Origin: Variovorax paradoxus
GTDB taxonomy: Bacteria; Pseudomonadota; Gammaproteobacteria; Burkholderiales; Burkholderiaceae_C
Length of the DNA stretch: 64,000 bases
NCBI RefSeq assembly: GCF_030811855.1
Contig: NZ_JAUSRN010000005.1
Location: 124,001 to 188,000 of the forward strand
Direction: 5' to 3'
Shown here: positions 1 through 8,668 of the stretch, piece by piece
How the letters are laid out: the number at the start of each line of letters is the position of its first letter
How positions within the stretch are numbered: position 1 is the stretch's first letter
Translations under genes and position numbers: made by a program
Notes under the pieces: generated by a model
What the model saw: only the letters and a program-made list of their open reading frames with translations
Database searches by the model: none
Told to the model about the DNA's origin: nothing

Positions 1-1161
1 CGCCTTGGCCACCCCGATGCGGCTCTGGCTGGGGGTGATGACCACGGTGTTCGAGGGCGACACCGCGGGCGCCGCGCCGTCGTTGTAATAGCCCTGCGCG
101 GTGTTGCGGATGTCACCGCTCTGGTCGGCCTTGACCTGCACCGCGAACTGCATGGCGATCGATGCGTTGCGCGACAGCGCCGTCGGCACGCCGATGGCCA
201 CTTCGACCGACGAGGCGTCTTCGGCGGTGCGGTAGCTGAAGTCCGGATCGCCCGGCAGGCGGAACAGGCGCACCGCGCCGGCCGCTGTGCTTTGCAGGCT
301 GCCCGCGATGTAGCGCGTGCCCGCGGGCACGAGATCGCGCACCAGCAGCAGGCTGGTGGGCGTGCCGTTCACCAACACCGGCGTTCCGGCGGGTGCGGCG
401 GTGTTGCCGGGGCGTGCGTCGCGCGCGCCGATGTTGGTGCCCGACACGGTGAAGTCGATGCGCGTGATGCCCGGAACCACGAAGCCCGGGTAGCTCGCGG
501 ACTTGGTGATGGCCAGCACCGCTGCATCGCCCACCGTGACGGTGTCGCGGTTGACGGCACTGAGCTTCTGCAGCGCGGTGGTGGCGGTGAGCGCCACGCA
601 GGCATTGCCGCTGGCCGCGGCAGGGATGGTGCCCTGCACCAGCAGCGCCGCAGTTTCGCCGGACCGCAGCGCAATGGCGCCGCCTGTGCCGAGCGGCAGC
701 ACCGGGTCGGCCGCATCGGCCACGCCGTTGTTGTTGGTGTCGCGCACCACGCGCAGCGCCGACAGGTCGAGCGCACCGGCCGTGCAGCCCGCGCCGTTGT
801 TGGCGAGCCCGATGGTGTAGCTCGACGGCACATTGCCGGTGTTGGCGAGCAGGTGGCTCAGCGTGACAACGGCGGCCGGCGGACGGCTCACCGACTGGTC
901 TTGCGTGAGCACCAGCGCCTCGACCGGCAGCACGTTGGCGCTGACGCCGTTGGAACTCGCCGTCTCGGTCTGCGAAAAACCAGCTGGCACGTAGGTGGCG
1001 GTGGCGACGTTGCGGATCACGGTGCCGCCGGACGGGGGCGCAGCGTGCGCCGCAGTTCCGGCGAGCGTGCAGCCGAGGACCGCCATCGCCACGACGGCTG
1101 CGGCCATGCCGCCTCGCCATCGTTGCGAGCGGGTGCTCAGATACGCCAGAAGAAATTGCAC
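1..1161 (-). CDS. DUF11-type exported repeat protein (C-terminus cut by window edge)
   Basis: Leftward frame open to the window edge (387 codons seen). The GTG start at 1161 has GGAAGG about 9 bases upstream and gives a basic N-terminus (RSQRWR) followed by a hydrophobic segment and an AHA-like cleavage site, a credible Sec signal peptide; an ATG at 1107 is the alternative. The mature part has the style of DUF11/isopeptide-like surface domains: Thr/Val/Ala-rich beta-strand repeats with phrases such as LLANTGN and a DTNNNGVADAADP loop resembling a calcium-binding EF-hand/dockerin loop. It is probably secreted or cell-surface; the actual role is unknown. It is third in a leftward cluster, separated from the second gene by a terminator, so it may have its own promoter. 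Confidence 0.75.
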   Translation of the reverse strand, partial: MQFLLAYLSTRSQRWRGGMAAAVVAMAVLGCTLAGTAAHAAPPSGGTVIRNVATATYVPAGFSQTETASSNGVSANVLPVEALVLTQDQSVSRPPAAVVTLSHLLANTGNVPSSYTIGLANNGAGCTAGALDLSALRVVRDTNNNGVADAADPVLPLGTGGAIALRSGETAALLVQGTIPAAASGNACVALTATTALQKLSAVNRDTVTVGDAAVLAITKSASYPGFVVPGITRIDFTVSGTNIGARDARPGNTAAPAGTPVLVNGTPTSLLLVRDLVPAGTRYIAGSLQSTAAGAVRLFRLPGDPDFSYRTAEDASSVEVAIGVPTALSRNASIAMQFAVQVKADQSGDIRNTAQGYYNDGAAPAVSPSNTVVITPSQSRIGVAKA

Positions 1162-1276
1162 GCCACGAACCTTCCATCGGCCCGCGTGCAGCGCGGGCCG
1201 TCCAAAACTCAAAAAACTTTTTCCTCTGCCGCCTGCAGGACAGGCGCGGTCGCGTGCTGGGTGAAAGCGGCAAGGG

Positions 1277-1311
1277 AAAAAAGCGAGGCCTGCCGACAGG
1301 CGGCGCCTCGC
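1277..1311 (-). terminator. Rho-independent terminator after the 968-aa DUF11 gene
   Basis: Perfect 7-bp arms GCGAGGC (1283-1289) and GCCTCGC (1305-1311) with an inner GCCTG/CAGGC stem. In the minus direction the stem is followed by six T (1277-1282 read as A on plus). It lies 48 bases beyond the stop of the DUF11 gene and separates it from the next leftward gene. Confidence 0.8.
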
Positions 1312-1358
1312 GAAAGCCGGCGGACCCCGAGGCCCGCCAGCGACTCAAACCCTTGTCG

Positions 1359-4265
1359 TTACTGGTTGATCTTCACGGCGAAGGTCAGCGTGGCCGTGCC
1401 GCTCGGGGCCACGGAGTTGGCGGCGCTGCCGCAGCTCACCGCAGTGGCGGTCTGCGCGTAGACGAGTGCTGTGCCGCTCACGCCGGTCGAGGTGCATTGC
1501 GTTGCGGCCGTGGGTTGCGTGGCGCTCAGCGAGGTGTACGCAGGCACCGCATCGTTGATGGCGATGTTGGTGACCGATGCCGTGCCTTCGTTGGTGGCGA
1601 CGACCTTGTAGACGATGCACTGGCCGGGCTTCAGCGACAGCGGAGCTGCCGCGAACGCGCCGTCTGCGACGCCATCGCAGGTGACGTCGGCTGCCTGCGT
1701 CTTGAGGACGCGGATCTGGCCGGTGATCACGGTACTGATGTCGGTGGCCGACGGTGCGCCGCAGCTCGCCGCGTCGGTGAAGGTCGCGGTCACGGTCGTG
1801 GTGTCGGTTGCGCCGGCGCTGGCGCCGCCCGGTGCGAAGACGCGCACCAGCAGCTTCTGCGACGCGCCCACGGCCAGCGGGCCGGCTTGCGGGCCGGTCA
1901 CCAACGTGTCGCCCGCGTCGATCTGGCCGTCACCGTTGACGTCCAGGTAGATCGCGGTGGTCCAGCCGAGACTGGCGTCGGCCGCCGGCACGGTGGCCGT
2001 CAGCGTGTACGCACCGCAGCTCTGGTTGCCGGTGTTGGTCAGCGTGTGCGGGTACACCACGGTGCCGCCCGGCGCGAGCTGGCCGCTGTTGTTCGGCGAG
2101 AGCGTTGCGCTCAGCGTCTGTGCAGCGGTCACGGTTACGGCGTCGGTCTTCGTGTCGGACACGATCACACCGGTCGAAGCGACGGCGGTGGACTGTACCT
2201 GGAAGTAGACCTTCTGTGCGGTGACAGGCGACTGCGTGGCAGACGGCGTCACGCAGGCAGCGACTTGCGCTTGTGCGCCGGCGTTGACGGCCACGCTGGT
2301 GATCGCTGCCGATGCGCAAGTGCCGCCCGAGGCCACGAACTTCACCGTCCAGCCGCTCGGCAAGGTGCCGGGGAAGCTGGTCGACTGGCTGGCAGCCAGG
2401 TTGTAGGTGTTGTTGACCGAGTCGTTGTTCTTCACGAACAGCGCGAACACGGTGCCGGTGCCGGCCGCGGTCGCGTTGGTCGTGGTCGGGTTCGGGCTCG
2501 GGCCGGGACCCAAGTCGCCGCCTGCTGCCGAGCCTGTGCCCGTACCGGCGGCCGTGTTGGTCAGGTCGACCAGCGAACCGACGACGATGGTCACCGTGTC
2601 GAGCGTGGCGTCGATCTTGGTGGTGTCGCCCGCAGAGCGACCCGTCACCGTGGCCGAGAACGGACCGGCACCCACCGCCGTGGCGGAGGGCACGTTGGCC
2701 TGCACCACGATGTTGACGCTGCCGCCAGCCGCGATCGGGCCGGTGTCGGGCACGCCGTCACCGGTGGTGTCGAGCAGCGGCGTGACGCCGTCGGCCGCGA
2801 ACAGCACGAAGGTCGTGCCCGCCGGGAAGGTGCCTGCCGCAATCGTGAGGTTCACGGTGTCGGTACCGGTGCCCGCGTTGAACACGGACTGCGCGAACTT
2901 GACGCTGCCGCCAGCCACGACCGAAGAACGCGTGGTCAGGTCGGCAGCGGTGCCGTTGGGCGTGCCGGCCGTCGTGTCGACAGCGGTGGCGGCGGTCGAC
3001 GGGTTGGTACCCACCGCGATGCTGTAGCTCGCCACGACCGTGTAGGCCGACGGGTTGGTGCTGGAGCCAAGGGTGCCAATGGCCGCCGCGGTGGCCGTGG
3101 GCGAATCCGCCGGATTGAACTGGCCCACGTTGGTGGTGGTGGACGTGCCAATCGCGGCTGTGCTGTTCACCAGCACCACGAAGCTCACGGTCTGCGTCAC
3201 GTTCTGACCCAGCGACTTGATCACGGCATTCACGGTGTTGCCGCTGGCCTGAAAGTCGATGCCAGGTTGAGTGGCGGGGATGTCGCCGTTGACCAAGCCC
3301 TTGCCAGGCAAGCTGCTCCACACCGCAGAACCCGCGACGTAGGTCATGCCGCTTGGCAGCGTGTCGGACATCGCAAATCTGCCCGCTGCGCCGCCCGTGT
3401 TGTTGAAGGTGAGCGTATAGACCGTGTACTGGCAGGTCGCGCTGGAAGCGAGGCCGGCCGACCAGGTCGTGGCGCAAGTTGTCGAGGTCGAGCGCGGACC
3501 GCCGTTGGTCGCGGTCGGCCAGGCGCCGTTGCCCGGACCGGCCACGGACGGAATGCCGATCGACTTGGTGACGTTGAACGCCGCCGCCGTCGTCAGCGTG
3601 ATCTGGTCCTTGTCGGCCGCCGAGGTATTCGGCGCCGTGTACAGCGCCGCGGTACCCGGGGTGGCGGTGATGGTCGCCGTGTCGAAAGCGCCGGCGCCGC
3701 TGGTGGCCGTGCCGGGGATCGTGTAGGCCACGACGAAGCGGAACACGCCGTTGTTGCCGGCCACGCTCTGTGCAGGCACGCTGCAAACGCCTGCGGCTGC
3801 AACCGTGCACAGCGGGGTGGTGCCGTCGGGCACGCCGTCGCCGTTGGCGTCGGGGTAGACCTCGACCTTGGAGAACTTGTCGGTGTCGGCATCGACCGTC
3901 AGCGTGAAGGTGTCAGTGCCGTTACCGGTGTTGGTCAACGTGTGCGGTGCGTAGACGATGGAGCCTGCCGCGCCGATCTTGGTGTTGACGATGGCCGTCG
4001 TGACCTGGTTGACCGAGTCGAGCGTGAACGACCCCACCTGCTGAACCGTGGTCTGGACCAGGTTGGACGTGGCCAGCTGGGTGGTGCCGGCCGCGTCGGA
4101 ATACGTGGCCGAAGCCTGGTTGCCAATAACGGTATTGGCTGGTGGTGCAGCGGCCAGTGCGGTCGAACTTCCGAACAGGAAGCCCAGCGTCAAGGCTGCG
4201 GCGCCGGCCCACGACGCAGACGGCCTGAGGCCGATGCTGCGCCGGGTTGGCAGGGTGGAAATCAC
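1359..4265 (-). CDS. Large DUF11 repeat surface protein
   Basis: 968 aa. Residues 1-40 form a long signal peptide (basic RRSIGLRPS, hydrophobic stretch, ALAAAP cleavage region). The rest is almost wholly beta-type repeats rich in Thr, Ala, Gly and Val with recurrent TLTNTGN phrases typical of DUF11 domains. Three Asp/Asn-Gly loops (DANGDGVPDG, DTTGDGVPDT, DVNGDGQIDAGD) match the D-x-[DN]-x-DG-x-x-D calcium-loop pattern. No LPXTG-like or C-terminal membrane anchor is visible. It is likely an exported structural or adhesive protein; function not assigned. It follows the small DUF11 gene (gap 144 bases) and is closed by a good terminator. Confidence 0.8.
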   Translation of the reverse strand: MISTLPTRRSIGLRPSASWAGAAALTLGFLFGSSTALAAAPPANTVIGNQASATYSDAAGTTQLATSNLVQTTVQQVGSFTLDSVNQVTTAIVNTKIGAAGSIVYAPHTLTNTGNGTDTFTLTVDADTDKFSKVEVYPDANGDGVPDGTTPLCTVAAAGVCSVPAQSVAGNNGVFRFVVAYTIPGTATSGAGAFDTATITATPGTAALYTAPNTSAADKDQITLTTAAAFNVTKSIGIPSVAGPGNGAWPTATNGGPRSTSTTCATTWSAGLASSATCQYTVYTLTFNNTGGAAGRFAMSDTLPSGMTYVAGSAVWSSLPGKGLVNGDIPATQPGIDFQASGNTVNAVIKSLGQNVTQTVSFVVLVNSTAAIGTSTTTNVGQFNPADSPTATAAAIGTLGSSTNPSAYTVVASYSIAVGTNPSTAATAVDTTAGTPNGTAADLTTRSSVVAGGSVKFAQSVFNAGTGTDTVNLTIAAGTFPAGTTFVLFAADGVTPLLDTTGDGVPDTGPIAAGGSVNIVVQANVPSATAVGAGPFSATVTGRSAGDTTKIDATLDTVTIVVGSLVDLTNTAAGTGTGSAAGGDLGPGPSPNPTTTNATAAGTGTVFALFVKNNDSVNNTYNLAASQSTSFPGTLPSGWTVKFVASGGTCASAAITSVAVNAGAQAQVAACVTPSATQSPVTAQKVYFQVQSTAVASTGVIVSDTKTDAVTVTAAQTLSATLSPNNSGQLAPGGTVVYPHTLTNTGNQSCGAYTLTATVPAADASLGWTTAIYLDVNGDGQIDAGDTLVTGPQAGPLAVGASQKLLVRVFAPGGASAGATDTTTVTATFTDAASCGAPSATDISTVITGQIRVLKTQAADVTCDGVADGAFAAAPLSLKPGQCIVYKVVATNEGTASVTNIAINDAVPAYTSLSATQPTAATQCTSTGVSGTALVYAQTATAVSCGSAANSVAPSGTATLTFAVKINQ

Positions 4266-4409
4266 GTGGTTTCTCCTCGGTTATCAAAAAAGGTCAGGAA
4301 CAGGAAAAACCCGGCTGCCGTGTTTCGTTGCTCGAAAACGCGGCGATCGGGTTGCACTCGAAAGAATCGGATGGCACGGGTGGCACAGACGGACGGGGGA
4401 AGCGCCGGA

Positions 4410-5000
4410 TCAGCGCGCAGCGCCGGAAGCGGCCTGCACCGCCACGGCGGGTGGCGGCACGACCACCTCGACCTTGGCGCGCGCGCTCACGGCGGTGCTG
4501 CCGTTGGCAGGCAACTGGCCCAGCGTCCAGCGCAGCGACCGGTAGTCGGCATAGGGCACTGGCTCGGCCTTGTTGCCAGCGGCCTTGCGCATCAGCGGCT
4601 CGGAGCCGAAGACGGCGTCCTTGGTCGCGGCCTGCATCAGGCCAGAGCCCGGCTTGGCGCTGCGCGGCTGGTATTCCAGGCCTTCGGGAATCGGAAGATC
4701 CGCCACGAGGCCGGTGACCGGCTTGCCGGTGTTGTTGGTGTAGGTGACCCGGTATTCGACGACATCGCCGGGCTTGACGGAGCTCGCGTCCACCAGCTGT
4801 TCCCTGCCCTGCGCGTCCCTCACGACCTTGGACTGGGTGAGAACGACGGCAACGGCCTTCTTCTGGGCGGCTTCGGAGGCGGCGGGTACGGACTGGGCCG
4901 CGGCAGCGCCGGCGAAACCGGTCAGCCCGGCGAGGACGAACGCGCACGCAACGCCGGAAATGTTGCAATTCAGGATTTGAGTCAGTTTTTTAGTGGACAT
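4410..5000 (-). CDS. Small exported DUF11-domain protein
   Basis: 196 aa from the ATG at 5000, chosen over an in-frame codon at 5024 because GGAG sits about 6 bases before it. A signal peptide covers roughly residues 1-35 (hydrophobic run ending AAAAQS). One DUF11-like domain follows: KPGDVVEYRVTYTNNTGKPV, then PIPEGLEY, the usual core of these folds. The C-terminus is Ala/Val/Pro-rich with no anchor. It is first in the leftward DUF11 cluster and the likely recipient of the regulatory region at 5.0-5.4 kb. Role unknown; possibly a partner of the larger neighbour. Confidence 0.75.
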   Translation of the reverse strand: MSTKKLTQILNCNISGVACAFVLAGLTGFAGAAAAQSVPAASEAAQKKAVAVVLTQSKVVRDAQGREQLVDASSVKPGDVVEYRVTYTNNTGKPVTGLVADLPIPEGLEYQPRSAKPGSGLMQAATKDAVFGSEPLMRKAAGNKAEPVPYADYRSLRWTLGQLPANGSTAVSARAKVEVVVPPPAVAVQAASGAAR

Positions 5001-5456
5001 GGTTGCTCCAGATTCAAGACACACAGGAGTTCACCCCGGCGCATGCCGGCAATGAATTAAGCGGCTCGGGCCGCGGAGAGGAATTGCTGGCATTGCAAGC
5101 GCCAGCATTTGGACGCGCGATCAGCGCTTTCCGATTTGCATCGTTTCGGCACTAGTCGCTGGACTGCTGCGATTTCTCTGTCGCGGTCAGTCGGATCAAC
5201 TGTTAACAAATATCTAGTTTTGGTTACGAAGTGTAGACCAAAACTGATACTTTGGTACCAGCCGGAAGCGACAACTGTCCATTCGAAACAACAGTTCCGG
5301 TTACGACAACCGGAGGCCGCGGGACTATGCTTTTCCCTCGGGAGTCCATGGGAGCGGGCATGAGCCCCCCGCACGGCGTTCGCCGGGATGCAATAGAAAA
5401 ATGGGAAAAAAGCCCATACCGGGCTTGGCGGTTGCGAGCCGGACGTCCTGCCCGAA
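5001..5456. promoter_or_regulatory. Gene-free regulatory region with several inverted repeats
   Basis: 456 bases with no convincing gene and lower GC than its surroundings. It lies upstream of the DUF11 cluster and downstream of a lysR stop. It holds AGTTTTGGT-N12-ACCAAAACT (5216-5245), AACTGT-N12-ACAGTT (5273-5296), CCGGTT-N5-AACCGG (5297-5313) and the palindrome TGTTAACA (5201-5208). On the minus strand TAGATA next to the first dyad could serve as a -10 box. Operator function is inferred; the repeats are seen directly. Confidence 0.55.
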
Positions 5457-6350
5457 TCAAGAAATCTTGAAAATATTCAAGACGTAGTCGACAAAGACCT
5501 TGATCTTCGGAGAATTGCGGCGGGACGGCAAATAGACAAGATTGATTTCCTGCGGCTTCAATTTGAACGACGGCAACACGTGAACCAGAAGTCCGCTTTC
5601 TATATGCGCCTCGGCGATTGCCAGAGGGACCAGCCCGATTCCCTTGGCGGCTAACGTCAATTTCAAGATCAATTCGAGATCGTCCGATTGGAATACGCTG
5701 CCCGTGCGCACCCGATGGATTTTTCCCGCAGTCGAAAGGCTGATTTCCTTATTGCGCCCTTCGCCCTCGGTGACCAAGAAAGCGTGAGTAGCCAAATCGG
5801 ACACACCCCCGATGGGGGGGTGCGCTGCGAGGTAGTCCGGGGCAGCGCACAGCACCATCGGCTCGTTCTTGAGATGGCGCGCCACCATCTCGTCGCAGCC
5901 CTCCCGTCCGCGCCGGATGGCCACATCGGCTTCGTCGCGAAACAGGTCGGCTTGGTCGTTGCCCGTTTCGACCACGACCTCGAGTTGCGGATAGGCAGCC
6001 ATGAAACCGGGCAAGTGCGCGCCGAGCAGCTCCCTGCCGTAGTAATGAGGGACCGCCACGCGCAGACGCCCGCCCACCGTACCACTGTCCGAGGACAGGT
6101 TCAGCATGACGTCATCAAGGATGGTCAGCACATGCTGGGCTGCGATCAGAAACTCCCGGCCCTCCTCCGTGAGCGCGAAGCGCGTGGAGCCGCGATGCAG
6201 CAGCTGGTGCCCGACCGTTGCCTCCAGCCGCTGAAGTTGGCGCGATGCGGACGCCTTGGGCACGTTCAACACATCGGCTGCCGGAGTCAGTCCTCCGAGC
6301 TGGGCGGCTTTGGTGAAAAGCCGGACGTCCGACAAAGAAAAATCTTTCAT
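5457..6350 (-). CDS. LysR-family transcriptional regulator
   Basis: 297 aa, normal LysR length. A winged HTH covers residues 1-62 (LTPAADVLNVPKASASRQLQ then RLE), followed by a periplasmic-binding-like effector domain from about residue 90 (GGRLRVAVPHYYG). It starts with ATG at 6350. It reads towards the DUF11 cluster, whose promoter region lies just beyond its stop, and is divergent from a GntR regulator 319 bases away. LysR proteins usually control a divergent neighbour, here the GntR/MFS pair, but the dyads beyond its stop make the DUF11 cluster another possible target. Ligand unknown. Confidence 0.9.
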   Translation of the reverse strand: MKDFSLSDVRLFTKAAQLGGLTPAADVLNVPKASASRQLQRLEATVGHQLLHRGSTRFALTEEGREFLIAAQHVLTILDDVMLNLSSDSGTVGGRLRVAVPHYYGRELLGAHLPGFMAAYPQLEVVVETGNDQADLFRDEADVAIRRGREGCDEMVARHLKNEPMVLCAAPDYLAAHPPIGGVSDLATHAFLVTEGEGRNKEISLSTAGKIHRVRTGSVFQSDDLELILKLTLAAKGIGLVPLAIAEAHIESGLLVHVLPSFKLKPQEINLVYLPSRRNSPKIKVFVDYVLNIFKIS

Positions 6351-6669
6351 TTCAACTTCTGGCAGCCTTGTTTATTTTCTTCATGAACGTTCCATCCATC
6401 CGCAATTAGCGCAGCGGCGTTTCGTACCTGTTCGGACGATAAAACAGGAATGGTTAACCGTTGCAACACCGTTCCACCGATCCGGGAATAGTTCACCATT
6501 CAGCAGCAATTGTGAAATCGCGCTTGCAGAAGCCCCGGGACTGAGGCTGAAAGTGAGCCTTGGCTGAACGATCAGTGCGCCCATCCCCAAACCCCTGCCG
6601 ACGACTGCGACAATGCACCTGCACGAAAATTCGTCCAATGATTCAATGAATTAGGCCTTTCTTATTCAT
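6351..6669. promoter_or_regulatory. Divergent intergenic region between lysR and gntR
   Basis: 319 bases without a credible gene, relatively AT-rich. Near its middle is a 14-bp near-palindrome built on GGTTAACC (6452-6459, one mismatched pair when extended to 6449-6462), a candidate operator. It should carry the promoters of the leftward lysR and the rightward gntR-MFS pair. I see no clear -35/-10 pair and no RNA structure. Confidence 0.4.
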
Positions 6670-7362
6670 ATGCTCCTCCAAGCTCCCCGCACCTCCCTGG
6701 CCGACAGTGCCGCCGACAGCATCCGCGCCGAGATCGCCGCCGGCCGGTGGACCGTCGGGTCTCGCATTCCGATCGAACCGCAACTGGCCCAGTTGCTGGG
6801 CGTGAGCCGCGGCACCGTGCGCGAAGCCGTCAAGACACTGGTGTCGCGCGGCCTGCTCGAAGTGCGGCAGGGCTCCGGCACCTACGTGCGCTCCGGCTTC
6901 GACCCCTCGCTCAGCCTGCAGAAGATGCGGCGCGCGAGCCTTCGAGACCAATTCGAGGTGCGCCGCGCACTCGAGGTCGAGGCCGCGCGGCTGGCAGCGC
7001 TGCGCCACACGGCCAAGGACCTGCGCAACCTGAAGGCGTTGCTCCAGAAACGCGGCGTGCCCGACGCCAATGACGGTGGCGCAAGCTTCATCGAGCGCGA
7101 CCTGGCCTTTCACATGGCCATCGTCGACATCTCGGGAAACCTGGCGCTGGCCGAGACCTGCCGCTTCATCGCCGGCTACGTCAAGGAGACCATCGCCAGC
7201 ACGATGAACGCCGGCCTGCCGGAACCCGACACGGCCGCGCACATCGCCATCGTCGAGGCCATTGCGAGCCGCAACGCCGACCGCGCCGCGGAGGCGGTGC
7301 GCGCGTTCATGTCGCCGATGATCGATGCGCTGGCGCGGGACGAAGTGGAGCCGGTCCGATGA
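6670..7362 (+). CDS. GntR-family (FadR/FCD) transcriptional regulator
   Basis: 230 aa. Residues 9-73 form a GntR winged helix (GSRIPIEPQLAQLLGVSRGT, then VREAVKTLVSRGLLEVRQG), and residues 88-215 an all-helical FCD ligand domain with a D-x3-H metal-type motif (DLAFH). FCD regulators usually sense organic acids or related metabolites. The stop overlaps the start of the MFS gene by 4 bases (ATGA), so the two are co-translated and the transporter substrate is a plausible effector. Confidence 0.9.
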   Translation: MLLQAPRTSLADSAADSIRAEIAAGRWTVGSRIPIEPQLAQLLGVSRGTVREAVKTLVSRGLLEVRQGSGTYVRSGFDPSLSLQKMRRASLRDQFEVRRALEVEAARLAALRHTAKDLRNLKALLQKRGVPDANDGGASFIERDLAFHMAIVDISGNLALAETCRFIAGYVKETIASTMNAGLPEPDTAAHIAIVEAIASRNADRAAEAVRAFMSPMIDALARDEVEPVR

Positions 7363-8642
7363 GCGCGGTGCCCTTCCGGGCGGGCCGCGCGGCCGCTGAC
7401 GAACTGCTGATCGACGCTGAGGTCGACAGCCTGCCCGCGCCGCGCGCCACGCCCGCGGGCAGCCTGGCGCGGCGCATCCTGCTGGGCGCCAGCGTGGTGC
7501 TGATCGCCTTCAACCTGCGGCCGGTGTTCGCCAGCCTGTCGGTGGTGCTGCCCGAGATCATTGCGGCCACCGGCCTGTCCGCCACCGCCGCGAGCCTTTT
7601 GACCACGCTGCCCATCGTCTGCCTGGGGGTGTTCGCGCCGCTTGCGCCGGGCCTTGGCCGGCGCTTTGGAACCGAGCGCACGCTGCTTGCCTGCATGGTG
7701 CTCATCCTGGTGGGCACGCTGCTGCGCGGCACGGGCAACATCCCGCTGCTGTTCCTGGCCTCGGCCATCGCGGGCAGCGGCATCGCGGTGTCGAACGTGC
7801 TGCTCTCCGGGTTGGTGAAGCGCGATTTCGCCAAGCAGGCGGCGCTGATGATGGGCCTGTACACCATGGCCGTCTGCGGCGGCGCGGCCAGCGCCGCGGG
7901 CGTCACCGTGCCGATCCAGCATGCGCTCGGCGGAAGCTGGACCTACGCGCTCGCCATGTGGGCGGCGCCGGCGTTGCTGGTCACGCTGATCTGGGCTCCG
8001 CAGGCGCTGCCGCTGAAGCCGGTGGCCAGCGAATCGGGCTTCACCGTGCGCGGGCTGTGGCGCGACCGGCTGGCATGGCAGGTCACGTTCTTCATGGGAC
8101 TGCAATCGGCCCTGGCGTACATCGTGATGGGATGGCTCGCACCCATCCTGCGCGAGCGCGGCCTCGGCGGCGAGACGGCCGGCTACGTGGTGTCGCTGTC
8201 GGTCATGACACAGGTGGTGACCTGCCTCGTGGTGCCAGCCGTTGCAGTGAAACTGCGCAACCAGCGCGGCCTGGCGGTGGTCCTGGCCACGCTCACCGTG
8301 ATTGCGATGCTGGCCATGCTGTTCGCGCCTCTGGGCGGCGTGTGGTTGTGGGCCGTGCTGCTGGGCATTGCACAGGGCGGCACCTTTGCGCTGGCGCTCA
8401 CGATGATCGTGCTGCGCTCGCCCGATTCGCACGTGGCTGCGCATCTCTCGGGCATGGCTCAGGGCGTGGGTTATGTCGTGGCGGCGTTCGGGCCCCTGTT
8501 GGCCGGCCTGCTGCATGGATGGACCGGCAGCTTCCGCGCGTCGTCATGGCTTTTCATCGGGCTGGGCATCGCGCTGGTGACGGCGGGAATTGGCGCGGGG
8601 CGCACCATGCACGTGGGCGCGGTCACGGTTCCGCAGCGCTGA
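7359..8642 (+). CDS. MFS transporter, CynX/NimT-like
   Basis: 427 aa with about 12 hydrophobic segments and the layout of the CynX/NimT group (LIAFNLRPVFASLSVVLPEI near residue 50, typical of cyanate/nitroimidazole-type transporters). The N-terminal 40 residues are polar. The start codon overlaps the gntR stop. A cyanase gene lies 2.5 kb downstream on the other strand, which makes cyanate or another small anion conceivable, but most CynX-family members have no proven substrate and the genes are not one operon. Confidence 0.85.
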   Translation: MSAVPFRAGRAAADELLIDAEVDSLPAPRATPAGSLARRILLGASVVLIAFNLRPVFASLSVVLPEIIAATGLSATAASLLTTLPIVCLGVFAPLAPGLGRRFGTERTLLACMVLILVGTLLRGTGNIPLLFLASAIAGSGIAVSNVLLSGLVKRDFAKQAALMMGLYTMAVCGGAASAAGVTVPIQHALGGSWTYALAMWAAPALLVTLIWAPQALPLKPVASESGFTVRGLWRDRLAWQVTFFMGLQSALAYIVMGWLAPILRERGLGGETAGYVVSLSVMTQVVTCLVVPAVAVKLRNQRGLAVVLATLTVIAMLAMLFAPLGGVWLWAVLLGIAQGGTFALALTMIVLRSPDSHVAAHLSGMAQGVGYVVAAFGPLLAGLLHGWTGSFRASSWLFIGLGIALVTAGIGAGRTMHVGAVTVPQR

Positions 8643-8668
8643 CGAAGAGAAAGGAAGGCGGCAGACTG

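Noticed and set aside
113..1348. Minus-strand open frame overlapping the first DUF11 gene
   Set aside because: It is the wrong frame; the product is Arg/His-rich noise. The frame from GTG 1161 gives the real DUF11-type protein.
1254..5060. Long plus-strand open frame across the DUF11 cluster
   Set aside because: Its translation is Arg/Gly/His-rich without hydrophobic cores, as expected from the complement of high-GC coding DNA. The minus-strand genes have normal composition, signal peptides and a terminator.
6381..6638. 85-codon minus-strand frame in the lysR/gntR gap
   Set aside because: No ribosome site, no recognisable domain, and it fills a region expected to hold two promoters.
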